This document shows positions 25,571-37,724 of a stretch of DNA of 64,000 nt, piece by piece. Within the stretch, counting starts at the first letter, position 1; every line of letters begins with the position of its first letter. The DNA is from Homalodisca vitripennis (lineage: Eukaryota > Arthropoda > Insecta > Hemiptera > Cicadellidae): NCBI RefSeq assembly GCF_021130785.1, contig NC_060215.1, forward strand, positions 65,972,501 through 66,036,500. The letters are read 5' to 3'. Below the pieces are notes generated by a model. That model saw only the letters and a program-made list of their open reading frames with translations. It had not been told where the DNA came from and ran no database searches. Position numbers and translations under genes: made by a program.

Positions 25571-27369
25571 TGTTTGGCACAAAACATTTATTTTTTACAC
25601 TAGATTACACGTAATGAGGCATTTAATATAAAATTAGTAGCTCACAACCAAATACAAAAAGTATTCTTTACATAGATAATTGATTTTAATTTACGATTTT
25701 AAACTCTATATATTCACTGCCTAAACAAAACCACGTTGTGATGTAACATTTCGACATCCATTGTAGTGATTAATACAAAAATGAACACGAACATTTTAAT
25801 AAGGACTGTTAACCAACCAATCAATAATTAATCACTTACCCAACCAAGCTACAAGAAGTGTAATTCTTTTATTCTGTAGTCAAAAATACAAAACAAAAAG
25901 TTAAAAACAACCGCTGCGTATAGAAACATGTCAAAAACTGAGCTCAAGTGAAAGCAAATGCGACATATAAAAAACAAATTTAGAGTAATTACTATGCTTC
26001 AAAAAGAACACGGAATAAAAGAACTATTAAAAACACAAGATCAATTAATAAAAAGCCTGTGAAGGGTAACAAGAAGTGATGTATGTGGCATCAAAGGGCC
26101 GGCCAATTATTGTTCAATGGTGCCAAGTGTGGGCAAGTTGCCAGACCAGCTTATTAGTCATGTCTTGGCATGGCTAAACAAGTGCTCTATTTTGGGTCGG
26201 AGTCCTTTTTGAATGTTCCAAGCCATGTCGATTTTAGAAGAGTATAATAATTGTTGAACCCATATTGTTACAACCTGTAAATATTAAGTACATTGGCGAC
26301 TGCTTTAATACGGGTTTTTATTAAAATTGAATTGTTCTTTGTAAACAATATTAAAGATTAATTAATAAATAATTGACGGAAGAGCTCAGCTTCATAAAAA
26401 CTTCACACCAATATCCTGTATTCATTGGTATTTCTTGTTAGCAAGTTCTTACAATGATTCCTTTTCTCCAGATCTTAGTAACTTCCTCTTCATCCTTCTT
26501 TTTACAACCGGAGCGGTTGCTACAAACGCGGGAAGACTCATAGTGTGGCAAAATCGCTTAAAATTAACAAAAATTCACAATTTTTCTATTTTTTATGTAA
26601 GTGAGTTGGAAATGTATTATTAAAGAATCATTTAATGCTGCGCAACATGTGATAGTTTTATAGCTTGTGTTAAGTTTGTTCTATTGAAATGCAGAATTCA
26701 AAATTTACTTATTTATAATTTAAGTTTGTGTTTTAATATACGAGAAACCTGTATGCTATTGGGCGTCTAGTAACTAGAAAAAATAAAAAAGTAAGTTACA
26801 AGTTATTGAACGTTTTCTCGTAAAGCAGCAATACCAACATTATATTTATAGACGAAAAATAAAAATCATTGAACTTGTGTATTTAATGAGCACTTTTTTT
26901 GGTGTAGCAGATTAATTTCAATCGTCATCTGAGTCTAAAAATCAATGGTTTGTTCTTCAACTTCCTTTGACTTTGACATTTCTGTGCATGGTGGAGTTAA
27001 AAGCTCGAGAACCTCCTTTAGGAAACTTTTTTTCTGTAGCTAGAAGTCACAGCATCTAAGATAATCAACATCATGATAAATAAATCTTCATTGGTGTTTT
27101 TTTTTTTTCTTTAAGACTTTCTTGAATACGCCTCTCCATACTTTTTGAATTCCATGTTACGCGCTTTTTCAGTTACGTGCTTCATTTATCCAATTGGAAG
27201 TAGCGAAGAAGACATTACCTCAGAACCGTGCACTAGGAGCTTATAGCAGTGTGGGTGGCGTGTAAAACCACGTGTATAACTTTAGTAGAGTCCAAGCAAA
27301 GACTTTATTGATACTTTTGTGGATCATAAATTTAATGGATTCTTCTATCCAACTTTTATTTTTCTTCAG

Positions 27370-27484
27370 GAATCTTAATTCCACCGCGCAACATTGTGCC
27401 CACTGTTCCTTAAACGAGAAGAGAAGTGTAAAAATGTATGGAGCATGTCTTCCAGCCCCTCATCGTGACCGTTTGTGCGAGGAG
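27370..27484 (+). CDS. Candidate exon of unknown gene
   Basis: A 115-bp interval is bounded by a strong acceptor (polypyrimidine TTTTATTTTTCTTCAG, AG at 27368-27369) and a perfect donor (GAG|GTAAGT, 27485-27490). One frame is open throughout (38 codons) and encodes a cysteine-containing peptide. Within it, AAAATG at 27432-27437 is a good insect start context for MYGACLPAPHRDRLCEE, so it might instead be a first coding exon with leader. No family is recognised and no partner exon was found. Splice signals plus an open frame make it one of the better exon candidates here, but chance is not excluded. Confidence 0.3.
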
Positions 27485-27744
27485 GTAAGTGACCTTTCAA
27501 AAATTCAATTCGTTCATCAATTCCACTTTTACCTGATTTTTTTATAAGAATATATATTCTACTCTTTTTAGATGTATAACGCCTGAAGTGACAAACTTTA
27601 CATATAAAAATTACGAAAGCATCAGTTGTCTTTCATATGCATAATGTAATAAATGCATATTCCTTAACTTCAGCCATTCTTTTGCGTGGCTGGTGTTGAT
27701 ATGACTCCAATCGTCAAATTTTCCTGTCTTCAAGAATGCTGTTG

Positions 27745-28093
27745 ATTTTTTTTATTATGTTTACGCGTGTTTCTGATTATATATCATTTTTCCATGTTGC
27801 TGGTTAAATTGTCTTTATTTTTACATATGGTCATTTGTTATATATTTTTATCACTTTTTAGTATTAGTTTATTATCACGCATCCAAAATGTATTACTGTT
27901 GTTTAGTTCGGTATTTAAATACTTCTTATTGTATTTGACTAACCTTTAATGTTGTTATTTATTTTTAAAACTGTTGTTTATTTAATGATGTAACTAAATA
28001 TTTTTAGTGTATAGACTATACTCTATAATACTCTTTTTTCAACTTATTTAATTGTACTACTGGTTTAATTCCGTTGGAAGAATAAATAGATAA
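27745..28093 (+). mobile_element. LINE 3' untranslated end (5'-truncated)
   Basis: T-rich sequence full of TTGTTATT-like words ends in CCGTTGGAAGAATAAATAGATAAATAG. The same terminal signature, CGTTGGAA followed by AATAAA-type sequence, ends the readable LINEs at 49816 and 59129. No coding remnant is left in this copy, and the 5' limit is approximate. Confidence 0.5.
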
Positions 28094-28625
28094 ATAGGTG
28101 TAACAAAAATATTTCTAATTGCAAAAATAATCCAACAAAAACACAATATACAAATCTTTTAAACAAATTAGTTCGTGTTAGGGAGATATCGTTGTGAAGA
28201 AGAGTTTATTGGGGTATGATAATGTATGGATATGTGCGGGGTATGGAATGTGGATAATGTTATAAGTCAAAAAGATTCGAAGGGACATATTTTGATATCT
28301 CTCTGGTTGTGCCTTTGTAGCACAGTGATCATAAACCATATCGACTGAAAAATATGTTATATACTTGTATATTACTTATTTATTCTCCAACGGATAATCC
28401 CCTTATTCAAAACAATTCAAATCAATTCAATGCTGTAGTCAGCCCCAACTACTAAAGACTTATATAAATAAGTTAAGTTGGTTCTAATACACAAAAAATT
28501 GTAATGAAGGTAAAGTCATGGTTGAAAAATATTTAAATCTTTGTATCGTACTGCTTGTTTTTCCACTAAAATTACAATGTCAAAATTGTTCATCGTATGA
28601 ACAACAGTGTATTATATAACTATTA

Positions 28626-28655
28626 AGCCGCGTTTACACCGGAGTTAATAACACG
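28626..28655 (+). repeat. Harbinger left terminal inverted repeat
   Basis: It starts AGCCGCGTTTACACCGG, then GAGTTAATAAC. It pairs with 29723-29752, where the element ends GTTATTAACTC then CCGGTGTAAACGCGGCT. Confidence 0.93.
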
Positions 28656-29009
28656 TGTTACCAACAAAAAGTTAATAACATTTTAAAAGAGTTCAAAAAT
28701 TCACTGTAACATTTGTTAATAACACGCCAAAACCCATGTTAATAACACGATTTTTGTTATCCACCGAGTGTCGGTAAAGATCAAAGGAAGGGTGTAACTT
28801 TTGTTAATAACACATGTTACAGTCGCCACGGGCGTTGTAACTTTTGTTGGTAACATGACCGCGCGCACACTACCGGACTAGTTGTGAGTTTCTCAGTTGC
28901 AAGACAGGAGTGATTGTGCGCACACCGACTTGTTGAAGTGTTTTTGGTGTACCAGACGTTATAACTGTTTTTTTATTTGTTTTTACTCTTGCACTGTTTT
29001 GTTCTCAAA

Positions 29010-29204
29010 ATGGAAAACTTGTTAAGTGAAGCGGAATGGCCGAGGGAACTAGTTTTCAAACTTATAGAACTGTACCGCGAACAAACTGTTTTGTGGGACC
29101 CTACTTGCCGAGAATTTAAAGATAAGAATTTGAAGAACAGTGCTTGGACTGAAATAGCCCTTGCAATGAAACTGTCAAGATCGGAGATTTCAAAGAGAGT
29201 CTAA
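29010..29204 (+). pseudogene. Harbinger-encoded MADF (Myb/SANT-like) DNA-binding protein, truncated
   Basis: From ATG at 29010 the 64-codon frame encodes MENLLSEAEWPRELVFKLIE and onward, through LWDP, FKDKN and AWTEIALAMKLSRSEI. This follows the MADF pattern (LI-LY, LWDP, acidic/basic middle, AW-EIA). MADF proteins of Harbinger elements bind the transposon ends and assist nuclear import of the transposase. A TAA at 29202-29204 interrupts the domain: the same frame continues KREKWFRGYREQVVRF, the expected last helix, and then stops. The product is thus cut within its DNA-binding domain and lacks the usual C-terminal region. It was probably inactivated together with the internal deletion. Confidence 0.8.
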
Positions 29205-29279
29205 AAAAGGGAAAAGTGGTTCCGGGGCTATCGGGAGCAAGTGGTACGCTTTTGACGCTTTGCTATTTATCCAAGACAC

Positions 29280-29604
29280 GTAAGGTCACTGCTATATTTT
29301 CTTTTACTGGAATTGCTTTTCTATAATTTGTGTCTTGCTTGCCAATTACATGTCCTAACATAAATATTAAATGTTCAAAGTCACTACTGGCCATGCACAA
29401 AAAGTTCTTGATGCTTCCATCTCACCGCAATTCACCTGATAAGGTGTCAATGTCATCCTCTTGCAGGTCATTCAACATATCACTGCCACTGTACACTGAT
29501 CTTGCCCTTAATGATGGTTTTATCCAATATCGTTTTGGTTTCCTCTGTTTTGACAGAATGACGCATGCAGCTGCAGCAAGAACCACGTCCTCTACACTCC
29601 ACAT
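29280..29604 (-). pseudogene. Harbinger transposase, N-terminal remnant
   Basis: On the minus strand, ATG at 29604 opens MWSVEDVVLAAAACVILSKQ, continuing through basic KPKRYWIKPSLRAR and YSGSDMLNDLQEDD. This is the characteristic N-terminus of Harbinger (HARBI1-like) transposases. A TGA at 29422-29424 breaks the frame after LSGELR, but the same frame continues recognisably as FLCMASSDFEHLIFMLGHVI and KQDTNYRKAIPVKENIAVTL before homology ends near 29280. The remaining roughly 200 residues, including the DDE nuclease triad, are gone. The end of homology lies close to the end of the MADF remnant, which marks the internal deletion junction. Confidence 0.85.
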
Positions 29605-29722
29605 CTCCAAGACTGAGGCTTAAAGTTAATAACAAATGTTACACTCAAACTGGTGACACTGTAACTTTTAGTTATTAACTTTAGTTACTGTAACCTTGTT
29701 AATAACTAAAAGTTACCAACTT

Positions 29723-29752
29723 TTTGTTATTAACTCCGGTGTAAACGCGGCT
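29723..29752 (-). repeat. Harbinger right terminal inverted repeat
   Basis: The perfect outer complement of the left end, abutting the second TTA of the target duplication. Confidence 0.93.
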
Positions 29753-29759
29753 TTAGATT

Positions 29760-32700
29760 CACAACTCTATAAAACAAATATTAAACCTATAAAAGGACAA
29801 ATCTTTCTACAAAATAACTCGTCGAAATCGAATCTAAATTGTGCCATTAATATTCACTGTTAGCAGACGGTGAGACAAGAAAATAAGCCTAAGAACGAAG
29901 GGGTGTGAAGTCAAAAGGTTTTAGAAGTTTTTTCCTGGGTCGAGTAATTTACCGTGAGTTTTCCTCGCAGGTGGCAAACACTGAGCGTGGCACAGGCACG
30001 GCGCACGGCGGCGGCGGCGTACAGTTTGTGGAAGACCACATGCGGTTTGTAGTTTTTGTTGTTTTGACGTCATGTTTAATACACTGGTAGACGGATGTGT
30101 TATTATATTATAACCTATACTATTATCAAGACACCTAACAAGTGTTTTGGCAATGTTGCAACGAATTTAAAAAGAAGAAAATTACATAATTAACATTTAA
30201 TTACTAAAGTACTAAGTAAGTATGTTACGGAACTGTAACACTATTCAGAATGGAAATCAAGCACAATTTCATGGTAATTCGCTCACTAACGCGGGTTATC
30301 AGTTGGCAAATGATGTTCGGTCAAAACACGACATTATCAAAGATACAAATAAGTAAGATCAATTGAGTCTGTAAGAAACTCCATTGAGGTTTCTGTTACT
30401 TTCAAGATGTTGCTGGAGCGTATAAGAGATGTCCAGGTTAGAAATCTTCTTTAGAAAATTGCAACAATCCACGAAATTGAGCTCTCTGTTATTAGAGCAA
30501 AATACAAACGCTGCCAAACCCATTCGAAATGGATGTAAAAGAAAGATGCAGTTAACCTAAAACTGTTGTGTTTCGAGTGGGTTATAAATTGCATCTAATA
30601 ACTATTGGCGAAACGTCAAATCAACTGAAAAATGTTATCAAGTGTTGAAACCCCGTATAGAGTGAGTGTTATACTTTAGTTACACGTAACCCTTTGGAAA
30701 TTGATCTTCATGCGAGTTATATATTTTATGATGATCATCTTGAAGGATATGCTGCGTTTAAAGTCGGTAAAGTTTATTACGAACATTAATTTAATGGAAA
30801 TTTTTTTAAATGGAATATTTTGTTTTCCTATATTTTATATTTATTAATCTTGTTAATTTCAAAACTGGCTTTCAATTTTAATCTAAAATTAAATCATAAC
30901 CTATTTTTTTGTCGATTCAGAACATAATTCGCCATAGTATTGTGAAATAAAAATGTGTTGCATATGGAATTGCTCTCACATAAATTAAATTATTAGTAGT
31001 CCATGCAGTGCTGGGCTGCGCAAAAACCCAAAGGCTGTGTGTGGTAAGAGGCAATCTAACAAAGGCCTTGTAACTTAGCTGCAATTCAAGTCAAAACACT
31101 CAATTAAATCTGAATGGATAAACATTGTCAACCCCCGAGGGGTGGTGGAGTTATAGATATTTGATCTACATAGAGAAGATAAGATATGTTTCCCATAATA
31201 AACCACCGGTATCCTTTGGGATCTCATTATAATCTGACGATATTCCTCGATTATCAGACTAATAGACAAAAAACTGTTGCTACCAGCCGCTTAAAAATAA
31301 ACCAACATGAAAATAACAATACCGTAGTATTATTAGTGATGAAGTTTTCTGCAGGGTCAGAATATTGTTATACCTAAACCAACCAAGAGACCTAGACCGA
31401 TTACTCTTTGTCTCAGAGTTTTGTTATAACACGAGGAGGCCTACCTAATGTGAGTTACTCACAAAGTACCAGCCTAGAAAATATTTCGTATGAATAGTAT
31501 ATTGAAACGTTGGCTCCAGCTGGGAAAATGGCGCAACACCAAAAACCATAAGATTATTAACTGTACCAAATACAATCGCTGATAAGTACCTTGTTACCAA
31601 ATCACGAAAGTCACGAATTTTGTGGTGACTCTTGTTGCAATGTGGTTATACTCTACGATAACTAGGACAGGCTAAACCCAATTATATTACAATTAAATCT
31701 GTTGAAGATAATGAGGAACGAAATTACATAGAACCCGAGAATAAATAATGATCTGACAATGAATTACTGCCCTACATTTTTGGTCATTAAATATTTGTTT
31801 ATATCAAAATCTCTTTACCTTGACTCTCTTATTATCAAATATACTGAAAACGTACAAAAACTCGCAATAGCTGAGAAAATGAAAACTTCTGATAAAGTAC
31901 AACGATATTGTTGGATACAGTGCAAATATATGAAAATAACTTGGATTAATGCTACAATTGAGTCAAAGTCTCAAATCACTTCGTGATTATATGAAAACCA
32001 AATCTTTTCCATCGGTTTTTACTCCAATTTTATGGATTCCCGAGATTTAGCCTATAGAGAAGTATTCGAAATAAGTATGCTTAATCATTGAAAACAATTG
32101 ATAAAATACGTAACTTAAAACTTAGAATAATATAGAAAATACTCTGAGAGCTTAAATTAACAGTTGGTCTACACAACTGCCAAATTTATGCAATTTTTCA
32201 TAACAATATCATGATATGGAACCTTATACGATCGTTCAAATAATAATGTATAACTGTTACCAGTATTGAAAGAAATGGTACGGTACATAGAACAATACAA
32301 AAAAACGTTACGTCATAAGTAGATCGGTAAAAACTCCCATTTTATGTGGGAACTTCCATAGTAATTTGGTGGTACTGCGTACACTAATTTTTAAATAATA
32401 ATACAAGACAAGTAACAAGTTTGGAGAAGAAACGTAAATTATAAAATTCTTGAGAACTTCATTACAAGAACATATTATTAGCCTATATACCTATTAACAC
32501 CGATAAAAATTCTCAATTTCACGTCGATTTGCATAATCATCTGAGTAATCTCCTTTAGCATAAAAGTAGAAAACTCCAAATAACAATACAATACTTGTTG
32601 ATGTTGAATACAATACTTGTTTACGTAATTTGCACGTTAGGTAAGCCATAAAACAATTTAAGTGAATTGCAGCTTGAGCCTGTTTAGTTTAATAAACCTC

Positions 32701-33090
32701 GGCAATTCGTTATGGCATATTATGAGACAACTGTGTAAATTATTTTATCCACGACCGTACCGCACTACACAGAATATACTATACCAAAACTACATAAATA
32801 TAAGTATTCACTAAATATTTTCAAGAACTTAAGTTCTGTCGTTGTCACAACTATGTAGTTGAACTGGTAGTGTAAAAATGCTATGTAATGTATAGTAGCT
32901 CGTGTAGGCTATGTAATATACTATTAAATATTACTTACTACAGCTTATTACGTAGTGACCAACCGTTTCCCCTCACGAAATAGTAAGATAAAATCTTTAT
33001 CGTTACTTTGGATACGTTGGCCTTTTTAGAAAATTCTGCATTACGAAATCAAAGGCTTCACGATTTGGTACCAAACCTAGACCAGTCTTA
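29760..33090. other. AT-rich DNA without recognised gene
   Basis: Except for the GC-rich island near 30 kb, only chance short frames are present. Confidence 0.5.
29965..30050. promoter_or_regulatory. GC-rich island with CGG run and RUNX-like site cluster
   Basis: A short GC-rich block in AT-rich DNA begins after TTTTCCTCGCAG (a possible splice acceptor ending 29970). It contains (GGC)n and then TTTGTGG, ACCACA and TGCGGT packed within 22 bases (30025-30046). TGTGG/ACCACA/TGCGGT match the Runt-domain consensus TGYGGT. It could be a regulatory site or a small exon starting at 29971 (frame VANTERGTG and onward is open to 30090); I cannot decide. Confidence 0.25.
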
Positions 33091-33094
33091 TTAC

Positions 33095-33270
33095 ATACAA
33101 TTGTGTGACCAACGAGATCAATCTTTAGAATGATCACTCATGGTAAATATTTATCATTGTTCCACCGACGAGACCGAAATGATAGTATCAACACTCATGG
33201 TAATCTATTTTTGTCGGACCAACTAGAGCAACATTTATTATCTAGGTACACGCATGGTATCTAACGGCAC
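33095..33270. repeat. Tandem repeat, unit 57 bp, three copies
   Basis: CACTCATGGTAA (33135), CACTCATGGTAA (33192) and CACGCATGGTAT (33249) fall at an exact 57-base interval. Each is preceded by GACCAAC/ACCGACGAGA-like sequence. A diverged single unit (GAACACTCATAGTAATTTC) recurs near 33600. Confidence 0.7.
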
Positions 33271-33274
33271 TCCC

Positions 33275-36200
33275 TGGATACCAATCCAGAGAAAGGCCCA
33301 AATCATAACATTTCAACGTGACAAACAAACAGTTCCAACTGAGGATGGGGTTATATTCTTTACCATCAACTCGAGTCGACTAGTATAGTAGTGATTAGCC
33401 TGTACTTCCTGAATGTTAACCAAGAGAAGAATGCAAATAGTGGTTTTAAACATTTCAATTCATTTTTGTAAACATTAGCAGCAACTCAAAAAAGAATGAG
33501 GCAGAGTGAAAACCTGTAAAATAATAACCGGATTTGATACCGGTGACAGTCACTTCTATTACATCATTACCTAACCGACTGAATATCGTAATGGAGTGTG
33601 AACACTCATAGTAATTTCATGTTTCTGTAGCTTTCTAACATATAGAAATATCAATATGCCGATATACATTATTGATCACTCTGTTACTACTCATATGACC
33701 AATCACAATCGATGTTTTTGGATATAATAAACATTAAGTAAGCACGTTATTTTTATATATTTTTCTTTCTTTAAATCATTATTGTTTATTCTAATATTAT
33801 TCTAATATAACGACGAGTTAACAACTCATAATTATACGTAAGGTTAAACACGATTGATTGTAGCTTAAATTATCACATACTAATTCATAATAGTTTGAAT
33901 TGGGATATTGTTCTAAAAACAAAAGCAATAATTGTGCAGTCTTACAGAAGTAGTCACATCCATATACACGCTAGACTAGGAAATGTAATTTAAATAAGTT
34001 ATAAACGAAAAAAGTACTAAAGTAAGGTAACGGCAAAACGACAAGTAAATTATGGACTGAGTGTAACTAACAAGAACAAGCAGCAATAAAATAAATATCA
34101 CTTTAGCCCACATTTCCAGGAAATTCGATGAATAGCTGTGGATTAGCTTGATACTATGTAGATAATTCGCGGAATGAAAACGTAAAGATCGCCAAACTAC
34201 AGAACCGAGATTTAAATTAGCAGTACCCCAAAAAAGGAAAACAACCAAACAACTTTATATTCTAGCAACAGAAATTATAATTGTAATGAGTATGGCACAG
34301 CAGGCGTGGTGGATGGTTGGCACTGTAAAGTGGCCTAGTGAAGAGTGATGCACTGTAAGCCTAAGAAGGATATTGAAGTCCGGTTCCGGGAGAAACTCAT
34401 CAGTAACGGATCGTCGAAGTCGCGTCTACCCTTAAGGATGAGTAGGTCCATCAAGACGTCTCGAATTTCATTAGGAGGACAATTAAGATATCGGAATTCA
34501 AGCTTGCAAGTGTACCTCGCATGTGTGGTCTCAATAAGAAAAATGGATAATCCACACCAGTGTAGATTCCAGATAGAGGAGCAGTAATAATGAAAGGATT
34601 GTGCCAATCTCGTGTATGCAGTTCGTAAGATGTCTAATGATAGTGGAGAGATGTGATGGAGACGAAGCCAAGGGTTAAACTAGCCTAGGCATTGACCCCA
34701 TGATATGCTCACCTGGGTAAAGAATAGTGCCGTCACGACTCAAAATATCCATAAAAATCTCCTGAAAACTGTTCCTCCAGTCGTTATTTGAAGCTTTGAA
34801 AGTTTTTCCTGGCCGATAACATCACATCACACTCGAGTTCTGTCAACTTCAAGGCGTTGTTTGAACACCAGAGCTGAACATTGTCCAAGAGGCCTGAGGC
34901 ATTTGCGGTCGATCATTCGTGGTATCACAACGTTAAGAAGAAAACATTATTCAACGCTTGTCAATATATTAATACCAATATCCGACCATGTAATACGTTT
35001 GCTTGGACTTGAGTATGCACCAAGTGAACATAGATTTTCAATAGCACAAATGATAAAATATTACAGATGTATATTACAGGTGTAATAGGAAGATACGAGT
35101 TTTTCTACAGATAGTGAAGGACTGCATTACTTAGCAATGACTGAACTCATCATGTACTTACGAGCTTCACCAAGAATGGAAATGTTCCAGGAAGAAAGTA
35201 TACAACTTCAGCTATGGTCTGTATATTAAAGACTGTCATGTTCTAAGGTAAAAATGAGATCAAGAGTTACACTTTTGCGGTTAAGATAATTTATTACATA
35301 TGGCCACAAGTAAGCGGTCATCATCGCCAGGAGAAGTTGTTAGATAGGAGTTGTATACGGGTCATAAGGAAATTTTCAATTGGTGTTCCCCTGTTTAAAG
35401 TATCCAGTTAGGTAAATTTTTTCGAAAAGTTTAGTAGCCTAATCATTACATTTTCAGCATCATTTCCATAGCCGTTTAGTTTGGATAAGAAGCACGGTCA
35501 ATAATAAGTCAGTGCTATATGGAACTTTTAACACAATTGAGGTTTTGTTTCTGGAAGATACAAAATAAGTCTATAATTGTCATATCATGTAATAGTTAAG
35601 AAGATCAATGCGACCTACAGAGGAGCCACAATTAATTATTATTGGTGCCCTTAATGTAAAGGAACCAGCAGCGCCTGCAGTAAGGCTCAGGGGGGAAGCC
35701 CAAAATTTTGAAAGACAAACATAAAATTTGCACCCGGTAGTTTTTTTAAGCTAGAACACATTTATAATGTCTTGAAGCGCAACGATTTCCCGGGGGGACA
35801 TTCCCGTGGCCTTATTTTCTGAGGGTATTTTGTAATTCCTAAACCACCCACTGTGTCAACTCCTCTCAACGAAATATAATTTTCTATTTACGCTACTGAT
35901 ATGATTTTCATATACATATTAAATTAATTGGTGTATTTAAAAGTAGATTTGATGTCAGTTTTATTAAACCAAAATTCGCATTTAAAATTTAACTTTGAGA
36001 CCATAAAGCCTTTCTTCGGAGTTAAATCATAACCTCATTTATTTGGTTATAAACGGGATTTCGTAGCATGGGACAACGTATTATATATATGTTATACTTG
36101 TTTGTTTATATTTTATCACGAACAATCTCAGTGTAGAGAAAATGTTGATGGCACTTCTGCATCGCCATTGAAGTCTTACGAAAAGATTGATTGCAACGCA

Positions 36201-36890
36201 ATTATTATTTATTCTTGTTTTATGATTGAAATTTTAAACAAATTAAAACAGAATATTTACATAAATTATATTTCTTTAATTTACTACAACATGTTATTAG
36301 CATTAGAAATACTTTCAGTTCATTTCACTGTTCAATGTTTACAAAAGACCTTGGTAATATGCGTACGTGGTGAGAATTTTTATCTATATTGAGATTGATG
36401 ATTGCAGATAAGATTCATATAAAAAGTTGGTCGCCAGCCAGCAAATAGAAAACATTATTTACAAAAATTAAAATAGTTTTTATAGTATGTAATGAATGGC
36501 GGTACGCGCTATCAGATTACAGTTGTTTTAACTCGTTTAACCTTTAATTTGACATTATGTTGTGTTAGTTCCATTTGTGGACATGAAAGTGAGGTAACGT
36601 GTGGTATTTGGACATGTCTTTGAGCTGTTGGCCTTGCTTACTTTTATAAAATAATCCCCAGAGATTAGATTTTAATTTTAAACCGTCAACAGGCCATATT
36701 AACTTTATATAGTATAGTTACTTAAAATGTTTAAAACAATTAATAATACAAAGGCGTGTATAAAATATCTTCTCTTCAAAATTGTATTTTAACTATAACC
36801 GTATACTTAATTTCAGAAGAAAATAACTTAATTTAATATGTACTAATTATCTTTACACGCGTTTCTGTGTTTAATGTAATGTTTCATATT
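33275..36890. other. AT-rich DNA; one stop-poor patch at 34335-34607
   Basis: At 34335-34607 both strands are open for 80-90 codons. Neither peptide matches a family I know and there are no flanking splice signals, so I do not call a gene. Confidence 0.45.
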
Positions 36891-36899
36891 GTAAGGTTG

Positions 36900-37337
36900 T
36901 TGCTCATTACTTAGCAAATTAATCAAATATTAATCTATTTATTTGTTACTTGTGTTTCATTTATTAACTTTGTGAATTGAGTGGTAGCCTACAGTTTTTT
37001 ATATAGGATGTAATTGCTAATCACCCTATTTTATATTTAATACACTTATGATATGGTTTGTGCATGTGCTGTTGGTTGCTAACAATTATTGTTTGTTATT
37101 GTTGGTTGTATTTTTACCATTTTATAATGTTTATTGCTGTTATTGTTACCTTCTGCATAATAGTTTGTTTCCATATACTTTGTCGTTTTTGTTACTGTAT
37201 GTTTATAGATTTATACGTGCAACTTAGTCATTAATTTAGTTCATGCATTGCATCTATGTTGTTATTTATAAAATATATTTAAGTATTATTGTTATTTTTT
37301 AGTGTTAATGTTAATGTTAAATTTAGAGTTCTATAAT

Positions 37338-37386
<49 letters not shown>

Positions 37387-37720
37387 CTATATATATATTG
37401 TTGTTGTTGTTGTTGTTGTTGTTATACTGTTCTGCTACTGTTATTACAGTTTGTTATTATTTTTGTTGTTTTTGTTACATTGTTATTATCTATTTTTGTA
37501 TGCAACGTAGTCTTTCAAAATTACATTCAGTTTACCTATATTGTTAGTTGTCTTAAGTACTAAAACTGGTACTTTTATAACATAATTTTATAACATAATT
37601 ATCAGCTTTGTATGTGCCTATACGCTACTGTTAACTATTTATTTACATTGTATTATTTGCCATATAATTTCCACCTTATTGTAAAATGGTCTGTATCGTT
37701 GGAATAAATAAATTATTAAT
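36900..37720 (+). mobile_element. LINE 3' untranslated region remnant
   Basis: Long T/G-rich sequence with dense TTGTTATTGTT words resembles the 3' untranslated region of the LINE at 58500-59129. It ends with the shared signature CGTTGGAATAAATAAAT (about 37698-37714). A long (AT)n and (TTG)n block interrupts it. No coding remnant was found; the 5' limit is arbitrary. Confidence 0.45.
37339..37424. repeat. (AT)n followed by (TTG)n microsatellite
   Basis: About 60 bases of alternating AT (with one GGC interruption) pass directly into eight or nine TTG triplets. Confidence 0.95.
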
Positions 37721-37724
37721 TTTA

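Larger units (their letters stand above)
28626..29752. mobile_element. PIF/Harbinger DNA transposon, internally deleted
   Basis: The element starts AGCCGCGTTTACACCGG and ends with its exact reverse complement. TTA flanks it on both sides (28623-28625 and 29753-29755), the 3-bp TWA duplication typical of the PIF/Harbinger superfamily. It is 1127 bp long and holds remnants of both Harbinger genes in convergent orientation: a MADF-domain protein (plus strand) and the N-terminus of the transposase (minus strand). The catalytic DDE region is missing, so mobility would need a transposase supplied elsewhere. Subterminal regions are packed with GTTAATAAC/GTTATTAAC words. Confidence 0.93.

Noticed and set aside
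34335..34607. Stop-free 80-90 codon frames on both strands
   Set aside because: No recognisable family, no splice signals, and no reason to prefer a strand.
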